Counted from the stretch's first letter, positions 45,055-54,362 are shown. The stretch is 64,000 nucleotides of DNA from Nitrosomonas sp. Is79A3 (GCF_000219585.1 NC_015731.1:3224001-3288000); one strand, 5' to 3'. The notes: generated from the letters alone by a model not told the origin. Numbers and translations: made by a program.

Positions 45055-46317
45055 TCAGCGATGCAATGGCAAAGCGGCAATGCGTCTTTCGATATCGCCC
45101 ATCATGCGCTTATAAGCGGGCGAGCCAATGCCGCCAAAGCGTTTCCTAAATTCTGTCTCCGGCATAAATTCCGGCAGATCCGCGACTCTCGGCAGGATAT
45201 CTGAATCACGGATACCTGCGGAAATCTGGCGTTGCAATTTCAGCGCAGATTCTTTGTTGCTCACTGCAAGTTCGCCAAAGCGCGTGCCAGAACGGTCGGC
45301 AGCAACGTCGTTAAAGCTGAACCCGCTGCCATTGCGCGAATCATCGACTTCTTTGTAAAGTCCAATGGCATCCGAGAGCGGCGCGGCGGCATTGGCGGCG
45401 ATGGCTGCGGATATCGTGAAATGCTGCGAAAAATCCTCACGCCCGTCCAGTAATACCTTGCTTGGCGGCAGTTGCGGCCAGTCTCGCGCGCCAGGCACAA
45501 TGGCGCCGAGCCCCTTACCATTCACAAAGAACGCCAGCACTACGATCGCAGCGCGGTTTTCCGCCACGGCATCGCCGCTCGTGGAGCGTTCGGCTGCCAA
45601 CCCGAACAGCGGCACCATCACATCTGCAAGCGTCATCGTAGCCGCGCCTGAGCCACTACGGATATTCTCGGCAAGCCGCTCCTGATAAACCTTCAACCGC
45701 GCCTGTTCTTCATGCGGCAGCAGGATACTTCTGATTCGATCCGGCAGGTCTGCCTGCCAGGCATAGGTTACGGTGAATCGGCCATCCGCAACACTGATTT
45801 TCTTAATGGTGTCACTCGCGATTTGATACTCTTCACGCGCGCTGAGTAGTTTTAGTGCGTATTCGAGCAACGTATCCGCAAGCCACTCCGGAACAGATAA
45901 CCGCCCGATTTGCAGCAGATCGAAGACTGGAAGCCCATCGGTTTCATGCAGCACTGCCGAAATGTTCAGAAATCGTCCAAAAGGATTGGACGGCAGTTCG
46001 AAGCTCGCGGAGAGCATCACCTTGCACGGTTGTAGCACAACACGAGAACTGCCGTGTGCATAGCGGCTGGCAAGATAATTGACGGTCAGATCGACATCTT
46101 CCTGCGAAAGCGCAAACGTACGCAACACGCCTGGTTTCATCGTGCGCGGATCATTTTTTTTAATGATATGCTTGGCGCGCTCAATATGCGCCGGCGTGAA
46201 TTCTGCGGCACGGTTGACCGTGGGCTGATCCGCCATCACCAGATGAAGAATGCCGATCAGCGCAAATGGGGCCGCGATCAGCAGCAACAAGAATGTATAG
46301 GCAATGAATCTTATCAA
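45055..46317 (-). CDS. Membrane-anchored protein of unknown function
   Basis: 420 aa. An N-terminal hydrophobic helix (FIAYTFLLLLIAAPFALIGILHL) anchors a large presumably periplasmic domain without recognised family. Notable segments: FGRFLNISAVLHETDGLPVF, AENRAAIVVLAFFVNGKGLG, QHFTISAAIAANAAAPLSDA and SFNDVAADRSGTRFGELAV, the last close to the C-terminus. The frame has no ATG near the signal anchor, so it appears to use TTG at 46317. Lies between convergent ychJ-like and the greB gene on the same strand. Confidence 0.65.
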   Translation of the reverse strand: MIRFIAYTFLLLLIAAPFALIGILHLVMADQPTVNRAAEFTPAHIERAKHIIKKNDPRTMKPGVLRTFALSQEDVDLTVNYLASRYAHGSSRVVLQPCKVMLSASFELPSNPFGRFLNISAVLHETDGLPVFDLLQIGRLSVPEWLADTLLEYALKLLSAREEYQIASDTIKKISVADGRFTVTYAWQADLPDRIRSILLPHEEQARLKVYQERLAENIRSGSGAATMTLADVMVPLFGLAAERSTSGDAVAENRAAIVVLAFFVNGKGLGAIVPGARDWPQLPPSKVLLDGREDFSQHFTISAAIAANAAAPLSDAIGLYKEVDDSRNGSGFSFNDVAADRSGTRFGELAVSNKESALKLQRQISAGIRDSDILPRVADLPEFMPETEFRKRFGGIGSPAYKRMMGDIERRIAALPLHR

Positions 46318-46398
46318 TTCAGATCACCAGAGATTTATGAATATTGAGCAGTCAGGTCAGTAAGAGGGGGCAATCGCAATGGTGGCGGCAATCGAGTT

Positions 46399-46947
46399 TC
46401 ATAAAGCCACGTAGCGGATCTCCACCACTTCCAAATCTTCCACGCCGGCAGGCGTATGCAGTTTCACCGTATCGCCTTCACGCGCCTTGAGTAACGCCTT
46501 GGCCAGCGGAGAAATCCAACTGATACGGCCGTGGCCGGGGTCTACCTCGTCCAGGCCGACAATACTGTAAGTGTGTTCCTCGCCTTGCGCATTACAGACA
46601 GTCACGGTGGCGCCGAAGAACACCTGATCGCATTCACCGCGCTGGGCAGGGTCGACCACTTCGGCGTTTTCCAGACGTTTAGACAAGAAACGCAGGCGGC
46701 GGTCAATTTCACGCAAACGCCTTTTGCCGTAAATATAATCGCCATTTTCCGAACGATCTCCATTGGAAGCCGCCCAGGTAATAGTTTTAACCAACTCCGG
46801 GCGCTCCACTTTCCACAACTGATCGAACTCCTCCTTCAAGCGCTGATGCCCGGCCGGGGTGATATAGTTCTTCAAACCCTGCGGTAATTTCGGCGTGCCG
46901 TCGAGTTCGTCGTCGTCTTCGCTTTCCTTGGTGAATGCTTTACTCAT
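46399..46947 (-). CDS. greB: Transcription elongation factor GreB
   Basis: 182 aa. The N-terminus SKAFTKESEDDDELDG and NYITPAGHQRLKEEFDQLW are GreB signatures; the coiled coil continues to LRFLSKRLENAEVVDP and the C-terminal domain has FFGATVTVCNAQGEEHTYSIVG, ISWISPLAKALLKAREGDTV. It rescues backtracked RNA polymerase by stimulating transcript cleavage, using acidic residues at the coiled-coil tip (SNGDRSENGDYIY). Full length. Confidence 0.95.
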   Translation of the reverse strand: MSKAFTKESEDDDELDGTPKLPQGLKNYITPAGHQRLKEEFDQLWKVERPELVKTITWAASNGDRSENGDYIYGKRRLREIDRRLRFLSKRLENAEVVDPAQRGECDQVFFGATVTVCNAQGEEHTYSIVGLDEVDPGHGRISWISPLAKALLKAREGDTVKLHTPAGVEDLEVVEIRYVAL

Positions 46948-47109
46948 ATTGATAAATCTTCATTGGAAACAGACAGAGCGTTAAGATAGCGGTCTTCTAT
47001 CATCTATTCAAGACAACTTCCATACTTATGTGCATATTCTGCGATATTGTAAAGAAACCTTGCATCCGGCAATGAATCTAAAGAACATACTAATCAGGAG
47101 GTCGTGATC

Positions 47110-48426
47110 ATGTTAATGAACCGGCGCCAATTTCTGGGCATGTCTGGCGCAACGGCCCTAGTGGCTGTATGCTCACCTCAAGCACTCACAGCGCAAACGC
47201 TGACGCATGGTGCGCAACAAAACGTATCTGCCACACTGAAAGCGATGCAGCAACTCGCGCAACAGAGAAACCGGCTACTCGGCTATCCGATTAATATGAC
47301 TACCCCGCCAGAAGAATTTTTCGCTTGGCGCAACGAACTCGCGGCTGCGGGTTTCAATCAATTTTCTTTCAATAATGTCGGCAATCCTTACGATCATAGC
47401 CATATCCCTTTCAACTGCCATCCGTTTGAGAAAGAATTGATCAATCGTTTTGGCGCAGTGTATGGCTTCGCACCGGATGATATTTGGGGATTCCTCACCA
47501 ACAGCGGCACCGACAGCAATATGCACGGACTGTATATGGGGCGTACGATCCTGAAAAACCGTACCGGTGTAATGCCGAAAATCTATTTCACCCGCGAAGC
47601 GCATTACTCGATTCAGATCCTACGCGACTTATTGCATCTCGACTGGGTAGTAGTAGCCACTCGACCTGATGGCGGCATGGATGCCGATGATTTAGAACGG
47701 CAATTGAATGCCAACCCCAACCACCCTGCTTTGGTGGTCGCAACCATTGGCACCACCTTCAAAGGCGCGATAGACCCGGTTGACGCTATTCAGGCTAAGC
47801 TAAAAGGACGCACCGCTTACCTTCACTTGGATGCCGCGTTATTCGGCGGCTATTTGCCACATACTGCGCTTGCCGGCGATTTGTTGCATAGCATCGTTGA
47901 TCCAATTTCCAAAGCAAAACTGCAACGCTACGATTCAATCGCCGTTTCCTGCCACAAATTTTTTGGCTTCCCATCACCCGCCGGATTGTTCATCACCACG
48001 CGAACAAACTTTGAATCGTTCCGCGCCCAATTCAGCCAAATTCATGACCCGGAATACATCAAGCAAGTACCGGGCACGATTACCTGCTCGCGCGATGCGG
48101 TCAAACCGGCCGAGTTTTATTTCTTCAGTTCGGAATCGGCGTTTGCACGGCAAGCTGCCGATGCCAAAGCAATGCTGGATAATACCGGTTATTTGCTGAA
48201 GGAAATGAACAATCACTATAGCTACCTGCAGCCAGTGCGCGCCAATGACCGCTCCAATACGGTTTATTTCATCACACCGAGCAAAACCGTGGTCGATCAT
48301 TATTCATTAGCGACCATGCAAATCGACATTGAAGGAGAGTGGACGCCATGCGCACATGCCGTAGTAATGCCGCATGCCAAGAAAGAAATTCTTGATCAAT
48401 TTCTCACCGATCTGCGCAAAACCTGA
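47110..48426 (+). CDS. Group II PLP-dependent decarboxylase (histidine-decarboxylase-like) with Tat signal
   Basis: 438 aa. The N-terminus MLMNRRQFLGMSGATALVAV is a twin-arginine signal (RRQFLG) with a hydrophobic core and a cleavage site near ALTAQ. The mature enzyme is PLP-dependent, close to bacterial histidine decarboxylases: WGFLTNSGTDSNMHGLYMGR, the PLP-contact Asp/Ala of HLDAALFGGYLP, and the Schiff-base Lys in SCHKFFGFPSP (about nt 47947). ATG 47110 has CAGGAGGT 8 bases upstream. Histidine or another aromatic/basic amino acid is the likely substrate. Cofactor-bearing folded export would explain the Tat signal; most relatives are cytoplasmic. Confidence 0.82.
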   Translation: MLMNRRQFLGMSGATALVAVCSPQALTAQTLTHGAQQNVSATLKAMQQLAQQRNRLLGYPINMTTPPEEFFAWRNELAAAGFNQFSFNNVGNPYDHSHIPFNCHPFEKELINRFGAVYGFAPDDIWGFLTNSGTDSNMHGLYMGRTILKNRTGVMPKIYFTREAHYSIQILRDLLHLDWVVVATRPDGGMDADDLERQLNANPNHPALVVATIGTTFKGAIDPVDAIQAKLKGRTAYLHLDAALFGGYLPHTALAGDLLHSIVDPISKAKLQRYDSIAVSCHKFFGFPSPAGLFITTRTNFESFRAQFSQIHDPEYIKQVPGTITCSRDAVKPAEFYFFSSESAFARQAADAKAMLDNTGYLLKEMNNHYSYLQPVRANDRSNTVYFITPSKTVVDHYSLATMQIDIEGEWTPCAHAVVMPHAKKEILDQFLTDLRKT

Positions 48427-48432
48427 CGATTA

Positions 48433-48765
48433 TCAGTGCGCAACAGTACGGGAAAACACATTGATCACGGCAACGCCCGCGACAATCAATGACAAACCGA
48501 TCAGCGCAGGCATATCCAGCGATTGATCAAGAAAAAGCCAGCCGCTCAGCGCGATCAATAGGATGCCAACACCAGACCAGATCGCATACGCCACACCGAC
48601 CGGAATGGTTTTAAGCGTCAAGGAAAGTAAATAAAAAGCCAGCAAATAGCCCACGACAACCACGAGCGACGGCCAGAAGCGGGTAAATCCCTCGGCTGAT
48701 TTGAGAAACGATGTCGCGATCACCTCGCTGATGATGGCGACAGCAAGATAAATCCAATGTTGCAT
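48433..48765 (-). CDS. SMR family multidrug efflux transporter
   Basis: 110-aa, four-TM small multidrug resistance protein. Glu14 (IISEVIATSFLKSAEG) matches the essential EmrE Glu14, and GVAYAIWSGVGILLIALSGW with the conserved Trp/Tyr in TM2-3 is typical. Closer in sequence style to EmrE/QacE than to Gdx. It exports cationic or aromatic compounds as a dimer. Convergent with the decarboxylase gene, 6 bp from its stop. Confidence 0.92.
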   Translation of the reverse strand: MQHWIYLAVAIISEVIATSFLKSAEGFTRFWPSLVVVVGYLLAFYLLSLTLKTIPVGVAYAIWSGVGILLIALSGWLFLDQSLDMPALIGLSLIVAGVAVINVFSRTVAH

Positions 48766-48795
48766 TTGGTCACTCCAATATGTTGCGCTAACAGG

Positions 48796-49764
48796 TTACT
48801 GATCCAGCGCATCGGTAATCTGATTAAAGGGTTTGTGCTGAAAAAAGTTATCAATATTGCCCGCCAATTGATCTAGCAACCGCTGCCGGGATTCGCGGCT
48901 GGCCCAGGCGATATGCGGTGTGATAATCAAGTTTGCCGGTTGTTGCAGAAGTATCGGATTATTTTTGTCCGGCGGTTCTTCCTGTATCACATCGATGGCG
49001 GCACCGGCAATCCGGCCGGTGGACAAGCAATGCAGCAGATCCGCTTCTTGCACCAGTTTCCCCCGTGCAGTATTAATCAGATACGCGGAAGGTTTCATCA
49101 ATTCAAATTCGCGGCGGCTGATCAAATGATGCGTGTCCGGCGATAACGGGCAATGCAGCGTAATAAAATCCGCCTGCTGCAGCACGTCGTCAAATGCCAT
49201 TCTGCCAGGACGTGGCAATTTATCTTTGTGATCTGCGATCAGCACCTGCATGCCAAATGCTTGCGCGATTTGCGCCACGGCATGGCCCAGTTCGCCGAAT
49301 CCGATGATCCCCAGTGTTTTCCCGGATAGCTCTTGGATGCCGAAATCCAGCGGACAGAAAAACCGGCTCTCTTGCCAGCCGCCGCGTTTCACCAGTTCCT
49401 GATAGTCGACGAAATGGCGCGCCAGATTCAGCATCAGCATGAACACATGCTGCACTACCGAAGGCGTGGCATAACCGCGCACGTTGCATACCGGAATGTT
49501 GCGCTCGGCGGCTGCAACGAGGTCGACATTGTTGTACCCGGTGGCGGCCACGCAAATGAGTTTCAGATGTTTCGCCGCGACAATCGCCGCGCGGCTGATG
49601 AATACCTTGTTGCTGACAATCACCTCAGCTTCGCGGATTCTCTCCAACACTTCCGCTTCGGAAGAATCGTGATGATACTGCCACGGCGATATCGCCCGCT
49701 CCAGTGCCACGCAATCCATATCGCCGCGGGTTACGGAACCAAAATCCAGAAAAACAGCACGCAT
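48796..49764 (-). CDS. D-2-hydroxyacid dehydrogenase (glycerate/hydroxypyruvate type)
   Basis: 322 aa. The NAD domain has KTLGIIGFGELGHAVAQIA (GxGxxG), followed by the conserved catalytic Arg in NTARGKLV, Glu in IDVIQEEPP and His in ITPHIAWASRESRQR. The order and spacing match the glycerate dehydrogenase / hydroxypyruvate reductase group. I chose ATG 49764 (MRAVFLDFGSVT); an upstream in-frame start adds 17 residues of unlikely sequence. Lies behind the SMR gene on the same strand. Confidence 0.9.
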   Translation of the reverse strand: MRAVFLDFGSVTRGDMDCVALERAISPWQYHHDSSEAEVLERIREAEVIVSNKVFISRAAIVAAKHLKLICVAATGYNNVDLVAAAERNIPVCNVRGYATPSVVQHVFMLMLNLARHFVDYQELVKRGGWQESRFFCPLDFGIQELSGKTLGIIGFGELGHAVAQIAQAFGMQVLIADHKDKLPRPGRMAFDDVLQQADFITLHCPLSPDTHHLISRREFELMKPSAYLINTARGKLVQEADLLHCLSTGRIAGAAIDVIQEEPPDKNNPILLQQPANLIITPHIAWASRESRQRLLDQLAGNIDNFFQHKPFNQITDALDQ

Positions 49765-49802
49765 CGAATGATTCTCGTTAGTTCTTATGTGATAAAAATG
49801 TA

Positions 49803-49945
49803 GGCTATGTAACAAATAACTGTTGAAATTTGCAACCCCCTTAATCTGAAGGGCTTTCAGTGCTTAAAAATTTGTTCAATTATATAATTAATAGGTATTT
49901 ATTAAATATCGATGACCAGATTCAACAATTAATTGTTACATAGCC
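49803..49945. mobile_element. 143-bp MITE-like element with 25-bp inverted ends and 8-bp flanking duplication
   Basis: The ends at 49803-49827 and 49921-49945 are inverted copies matching at 23 of 25 bases, beginning GGCTATGTAACAA. The flanks AAAATGTA (49795-49802) and AAAATTTA (49946-49953) match at 7 of 8 bases, suggesting an 8-bp target duplication. It encodes no protein. The terminal GGC and 8-bp duplication fit mobilisation by an ISL3-like transposase, but no such enzyme is in the window. Confidence 0.7.
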
Positions 49946-49975
49946 AAAATTTAAGTTATGCAGAATCTAATTTAT

Positions 49976-50449
49976 TCATGATTCATCTTGCGTTGATTTT
50001 CTATCCGCATTTGCTATCCATAAAAATACGATCCAACTTATTGCGCTTCCCACAATGAATCCGAAACTTGCGAGATAAATACCGAATATTTTTCTATCGT
50101 TTGATAGCATTAATTCAATTACTTCAATTTCTTCACCACATTTGTTAACAATGCGATGCAGATCTTTTATTGTAACAACTGCACTTGAAATGAAATCATT
50201 AAAAGAAATAAAACTAATTATGTAGAATGCCAGTAGTGAAAAGCCCACCGTTATTGATGTAGTACTTAAACCAAAGTTAAAAAATTTAATGGATCTCCCA
50301 ATATTTTTCATCGGCAGCCCTGTAGCAAATGCAAACGAACCAAACGCCACTGTTATAAACATATTAAATACTGTCATGGCATTGCTTGAAGTTGTTCCTA
50401 CTATTGTTAACAAGTGCCCTATGGTGGGGTTATTCATACATTCAATCAC
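49976..50449 (-). CDS. Membrane protein of unknown function
   Basis: 157 aa. Hydrophobic segments at about residues 23-42 (VFNMFITVAFGSFAFATGLP), 55-80 (FNFGLSTTSITVGFSLLAFYIISF) and 125-148 (IYLASFGFIVGSAISWIVFLWIA) indicate three TM helices; the polar loop between the last two (IKDLHRIVNKCGEEIEVIELMLSNDRK) is charged. The start is GTG at 50449, preceded by GGGAG. AT-rich relative to its neighbours, without recognised family; likely acquired. Confidence 0.6.
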   Translation of the reverse strand: MIECMNNPTIGHLLTIVGTTSSNAMTVFNMFITVAFGSFAFATGLPMKNIGRSIKFFNFGLSTTSITVGFSLLAFYIISFISFNDFISSAVVTIKDLHRIVNKCGEEIEVIELMLSNDRKIFGIYLASFGFIVGSAISWIVFLWIANADRKSTQDES

Positions 50450-50582
50450 GACTGTCTCCCATAGTTATGAAAATAGAATGACACGGTGGCTTGGATTTAA
50501 GCTAGCTAGTACACTTGCCCACTTCAATATTCGTCATAATGTATTGAGCTTAGCCATTTTTCAACATCGATAACTCATTAAG

Positions 50583-50616
50583 AATGCATATTGTAAAATT
50601 TTTTACAATATGCATT
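50583..50616. repeat. Perfect 16-bp inverted repeat (hairpin)
   Basis: AATGCATATTGTAAAA is followed, after TT, by its exact reverse complement, making a 16-bp stem with almost no loop. It lies downstream of the lipoprotein gene at 50739 and may serve as its transcription end, or be the footprint of a small palindromic element. No T-run follows outside the stem. Confidence 0.6.
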
Positions 50617-50738
50617 TGATTAGGCAATGCACAAAATAAAATTCTCACCCAAGAATTAAACAATTAAAGTGCGCTGCTGCAACAAGTGAGAAATTAATCC
50701 AAAAAGAAATTCAACATCTTTTAGCAATCCAAAATGAA

Positions 50739-51956
50739 CTACTTAGCGATCGTAATACTCGGCACGCCGACACGCGGAATGTCGGTGACGGTCATTTGGA
50801 ACAACAGGAATAATAACTGGAAGGCATCGCGATTCCAGCGGGCGTAGGGGCCTTTGGTATTCACCGCATAATACTGGCTATCATTCCAACGGATTGAGAA
50901 ATCGACTTCCGCAGGCGTTGAGTTTGAAACGACAAATTCCATGGTCAGATCAGGATTCTCGTTCCAGAGTATCGGCGGTGTTCTTGGATCTTTCTCGACG
51001 TGATATCCCGGCTCTTCACCGAGCGCTTTGCCAAGAAAACCGAGAATCGAGTGAAAGCTCCTGAGCCGGAAAACCCCGCTGATCGGCCATTCCCCACCGT
51101 AATGATCGGGCCGGATATCAAAAGCAATATCACTGACATTCCAGTCTCCCGCCAGATCATGCAACGCCTCACGTTCTGCATCGGTCAGCGTGCTGGGATC
51201 GTGGTTGGTGATTAGAATCGGCCCCGGTACTTGTTTACGCAGCGTATAGGTATTGTCTTCCGGGTTGTAGCGTACACCAAATTCTTTTTGCAGCGCCTGG
51301 AAACCTTCGGCTGCAATTGAGCTAGCCGGGATGGTCCAGGTCTGGATGAGCGGCAATGGTTCTACATACAATTCATTTTTATCTTGAATCGCGGAAAGAT
51401 GCAATACCACACGCCGGAACATTTCATAACCGGTTTTATCCGATGGATTATTGCGATAACTGCTATGTTGCTCAGTAGCATTTAGCAAACGCACTTCCTG
51501 CGCCATCATCCGTAATAACAGATCGACATCAAAACGCTGACGCAGCAACAATGTTAATTTGCTTTGTGGAAACGGCGTAAGCAAGCGTTTGGTAAAGTCT
51601 TCTCCTTCGATCGGAACGATACTGATGGTGGGGCTTTCCGAAACACCGCCGCCGAAAATCGGCAACATGGTCGCTCCGGCAAGCCCTCCCAATGCGGGTG
51701 TCGCACCGGCATTCGCATGGAAGGTGAAAGTGGCTGCAATATTTGAAACGCCGGTGAAATGAACCGGATGGCGGTGATGCGCACGCACGATATTGATCAG
51801 TAACTGTTGCGATATGGCGTCAGTGACGGCATCATCATAAGCGATTACGGCGCGATTCAGCGCCATCGGTGAGACACAACCGGCAAGCAGGATCAGAATC
51901 AGGAGGCAAGGCAGCAGTCGCAGGCCACGCTCTGGATTCACATTTTTATATTTCAC
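50739..51956 (-). CDS. Lipoprotein of unknown function
   Basis: 405 aa. A lipoprotein signal with lipobox LLAGC (about residue 28) precedes a large domain of unknown family: LNRAVIAYDDAVTDAISQQLLINIVRA, FHANAGATPALGGLAGATM and a C-terminal region with IRWNDSQYYAVNTKGPYARWN and FQLLFLLFQMTVTD. The frame opens with TTG (51959) and GTG (51956), and overlaps the end of the CPBP protease gene by about 11 bp, so the two are translated together. Presumably anchored in the outer membrane. Confidence 0.68.
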   Translation of the reverse strand: MKYKNVNPERGLRLLPCLLILILLAGCVSPMALNRAVIAYDDAVTDAISQQLLINIVRAHHRHPVHFTGVSNIAATFTFHANAGATPALGGLAGATMLPIFGGGVSESPTISIVPIEGEDFTKRLLTPFPQSKLTLLLRQRFDVDLLLRMMAQEVRLLNATEQHSSYRNNPSDKTGYEMFRRVVLHLSAIQDKNELYVEPLPLIQTWTIPASSIAAEGFQALQKEFGVRYNPEDNTYTLRKQVPGPILITNHDPSTLTDAEREALHDLAGDWNVSDIAFDIRPDHYGGEWPISGVFRLRSFHSILGFLGKALGEEPGYHVEKDPRTPPILWNENPDLTMEFVVSNSTPAEVDFSIRWNDSQYYAVNTKGPYARWNRDAFQLLFLLFQMTVTDIPRVGVPSITIAK

Positions 51957-52782
51957 CAATCATCTCGCTATCCTGGAATACGCCCTTTCTAACCAAAGCA
52001 CAAAGATCCATTGTCAGTGCGATACTGCAATGAATCATAACACCCAGCCAGATACTTTTGCTTTTTAAACTGAGAAATCCCAGAACAACACCTGCGATGA
52101 TCGCGGCAATTGTTTCGGCCATTGGCTTACCAAAGTGAATCATGCAATACGGAATTACCATCACAAAAATAGCATAAAACCCGAATCTATGTTTGGTTCC
52201 ATGCACTATAAAACCGCGAAAGAAAAATTCGAGTGCGATGAACTGCAAAAAATAAAATATTTCCCAAATAAAGAAATTCGGGAAAAGGCTCTCACCCGCA
52301 GATACGTTATAAAATGGATAGCGCGCAAGAAAACTTTTTGTTCCGGAAAAATAAAATACCAGTGGAACCATGATAATCAGCATCCCGAGATAAAGCTGAT
52401 AACCTTTCAATGCGCCTTTAAAACGCCAGCCGTAATTGGACAGACTCTCCTTGAAAACAAAAAGAATAATACAGACAGGGAGTACAAAATAAAAGAATAT
52501 GACGACAGCCGCCCAATAACTTAATTGGTGCAATTGCGCATTGGCATGATGGGTAAAAATATTTTCCATTCCTTGCGCAAACCGGATTAAATTCAAATCT
52601 TGCAAGATGGCAATCAGGAACCAGGCATCGCCAAGATAACGCGTACAAGTCAGGGAAAAAGCAACAACCAAGCAAATCAGAACGACTTTAACATCAATTC
52701 TTCTAACATTTTCCCGTAAAGATCTTAGTGAGCCAGTTTCCGACTTCAGAAAAATAAATGAGAAAAGTTTGTTATTGATCAT
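51946..52782 (-). CDS. CPBP family intramembrane protease-like protein
   Basis: 278-aa polytopic membrane protein. The CPBP motif region reads FIALEFFFRGFIVHG: only the second Glu of the usual EExxxR pair is present (Leu replaces the first). Further conserved His residues are in MIHFGKPMAE and GVMIHCSIALTMD. Seven or so TM helices are visible. It may be a divergent active protease or a non-catalytic relative. First gene of the pair with the lipoprotein that overlaps it. Confidence 0.75.
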   Translation of the reverse strand: MINNKLFSFIFLKSETGSLRSLRENVRRIDVKVVLICLVVAFSLTCTRYLGDAWFLIAILQDLNLIRFAQGMENIFTHHANAQLHQLSYWAAVVIFFYFVLPVCIILFVFKESLSNYGWRFKGALKGYQLYLGMLIIMVPLVFYFSGTKSFLARYPFYNVSAGESLFPNFFIWEIFYFLQFIALEFFFRGFIVHGTKHRFGFYAIFVMVIPYCMIHFGKPMAETIAAIIAGVVLGFLSLKSKSIWLGVMIHCSIALTMDLCALVRKGVFQDSEMIGEI

Positions 52783-52976
52783 CTTTCTAATCTAGAAGAA
52801 ATTCAAATATAGAAAAGAGACGAACCCCAAAACAGCGCTTAACGTTTTTAAGTCAAAGGCATCAACACGGCACGCACCATAAAGTGATGCTTTAGTTTAA
52901 TTTTTCGATCGGATTATGACAAGTTGTTTATTGAGGATATAGAACTGTCATTCTGAACCGAAAAAGTAAAGTCCTG

Positions 52977-54362
52977 CTAATAATATCCAGGCCGGGCATG
53001 GCTTTCAAAACGGGTGTATTCACCCAAGAAAGTTAGATCGACTTTTCCGATCGGACCATTACGCTGTTTACCAATAATGATCTCAGCGATACCTTTATCT
53101 GGCGAATCCGGGTTATACACTTCGTCCCGGTAAATAAAGAGAATGACATCAGCGTCTTGTTCGATCGCGCCGGATTCGCGCAAATCCGACATGACCGGGC
53201 GCTTGTTGGGGCGTTGCTCAAGACTGCGATTAAGCTGCGATAACGCGATGACCGGCACTTTCAGTTCTTTGGCCAATCCTTTCAACGCGCGCGATATTTC
53301 TGAAATTTCCGTGGCACGATTCTCCCCTTGGCTGCTGGAAGACATGAGCTGCAAATAATCCACCACAATCAAACCCAATTCACCATGCTGGCGATAGAGC
53401 CGCCTGGCTCGTGCCCTGAGTTCCAAAGCATTCAGTGCCGCAGATTCATCAATGAAAATCGGTGCTTCATTCAGTTTTCCTAACGCATGCGTCAACTTGG
53501 GCCAATCCGCATCTTCCAGGCGGCCGGTACGTACCTTATGCTGATCCAGCTTTCCGACCGATCCCAGCATACGCATGGCAAGCTGGGCTCCCCCCATTTC
53601 CATACTGAACACGGCGACCGGCTTGTTCAATTCCAGCGCGACATGTTCGGCGATGTTCAGTGAGAAAGCAGTTTTACCCATGGATGGCCGCCCCGCCACT
53701 ATGATCAGATCCCCGGGTTGAAATCCGGATGTTTTTTGATCGAGATCGTGAAAGCCGGAAGCAATACCTGTGACATTGCTTGGATTATCCTGGCTGTAGA
53801 GTAGCTCAATCCTTTCAACCACTTGTTTCAGGAGCGGTTGAATATCCATGAAGCCTTCTTTGCCGCGAGCGCCTTCTTCGGCAATTTCAAAAACCTTCTT
53901 TTCCGCTTCATCGAGTAAATCCGCGGCAGAACGTCCGGCCGGACTATATGCAGAATCTGTGATCTGTACACCGATCTGTGCCAGATTGCGCATAATTGAA
54001 CGTTCACGGACAATTTCCGCATAGCGTTTGATATTCGCCGCAGAGGGAGTGTTTTGTACAATTGCGCCGATATAAGCGAGTCCACCGATTTTTTGAAGCT
54101 CGGCCGATATTTCCAAGGATTCGGCCACAGTGATCACATCAGCGGGTTTATTGTGTTCTATCAGTTTGCAAATATGATGATAAATCAGGCGATGATCCTG
54201 CCGGTAAAAATCGCTATCCGTAATAACATCAGCGACTTTCTCCCAAGCATGATTATCCAGCATCAATCCACCCAAAACAGACTGCTCACTTTCAATAGAG
54301 TGAGGAGGCGTTTTATAGGAATCTATGGGCTGATCCTGATTGATGCTGAGAGTTGACGCCAT
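52977..54362 (-). CDS. dnaB: Replicative DNA helicase DnaB
   Basis: 461-aa hexameric helicase. The N-terminal domain (PPHSIESEQSVLGGLMLDN) leads by a linker to the RecA-like core with Walker A GRPSMGKTAF, GVFSMEMGGAQLAMRM-like VFSMEMGGAQLAMRML, Walker B LIVVDYLQLM and the arginine-finger region KRPVMSDLRESGAIEQDADV. No intein. Unwinds the replication fork on the lagging strand. A terminator separates it from the ribosomal operon upstream. Confidence 0.97.
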   Translation of the reverse strand: MASTLSINQDQPIDSYKTPPHSIESEQSVLGGLMLDNHAWEKVADVITDSDFYRQDHRLIYHHICKLIEHNKPADVITVAESLEISAELQKIGGLAYIGAIVQNTPSAANIKRYAEIVRERSIMRNLAQIGVQITDSAYSPAGRSAADLLDEAEKKVFEIAEEGARGKEGFMDIQPLLKQVVERIELLYSQDNPSNVTGIASGFHDLDQKTSGFQPGDLIIVAGRPSMGKTAFSLNIAEHVALELNKPVAVFSMEMGGAQLAMRMLGSVGKLDQHKVRTGRLEDADWPKLTHALGKLNEAPIFIDESAALNALELRARARRLYRQHGELGLIVVDYLQLMSSSSQGENRATEISEISRALKGLAKELKVPVIALSQLNRSLEQRPNKRPVMSDLRESGAIEQDADVILFIYRDEVYNPDSPDKGIAEIIIGKQRNGPIGKVDLTFLGEYTRFESHARPGYY

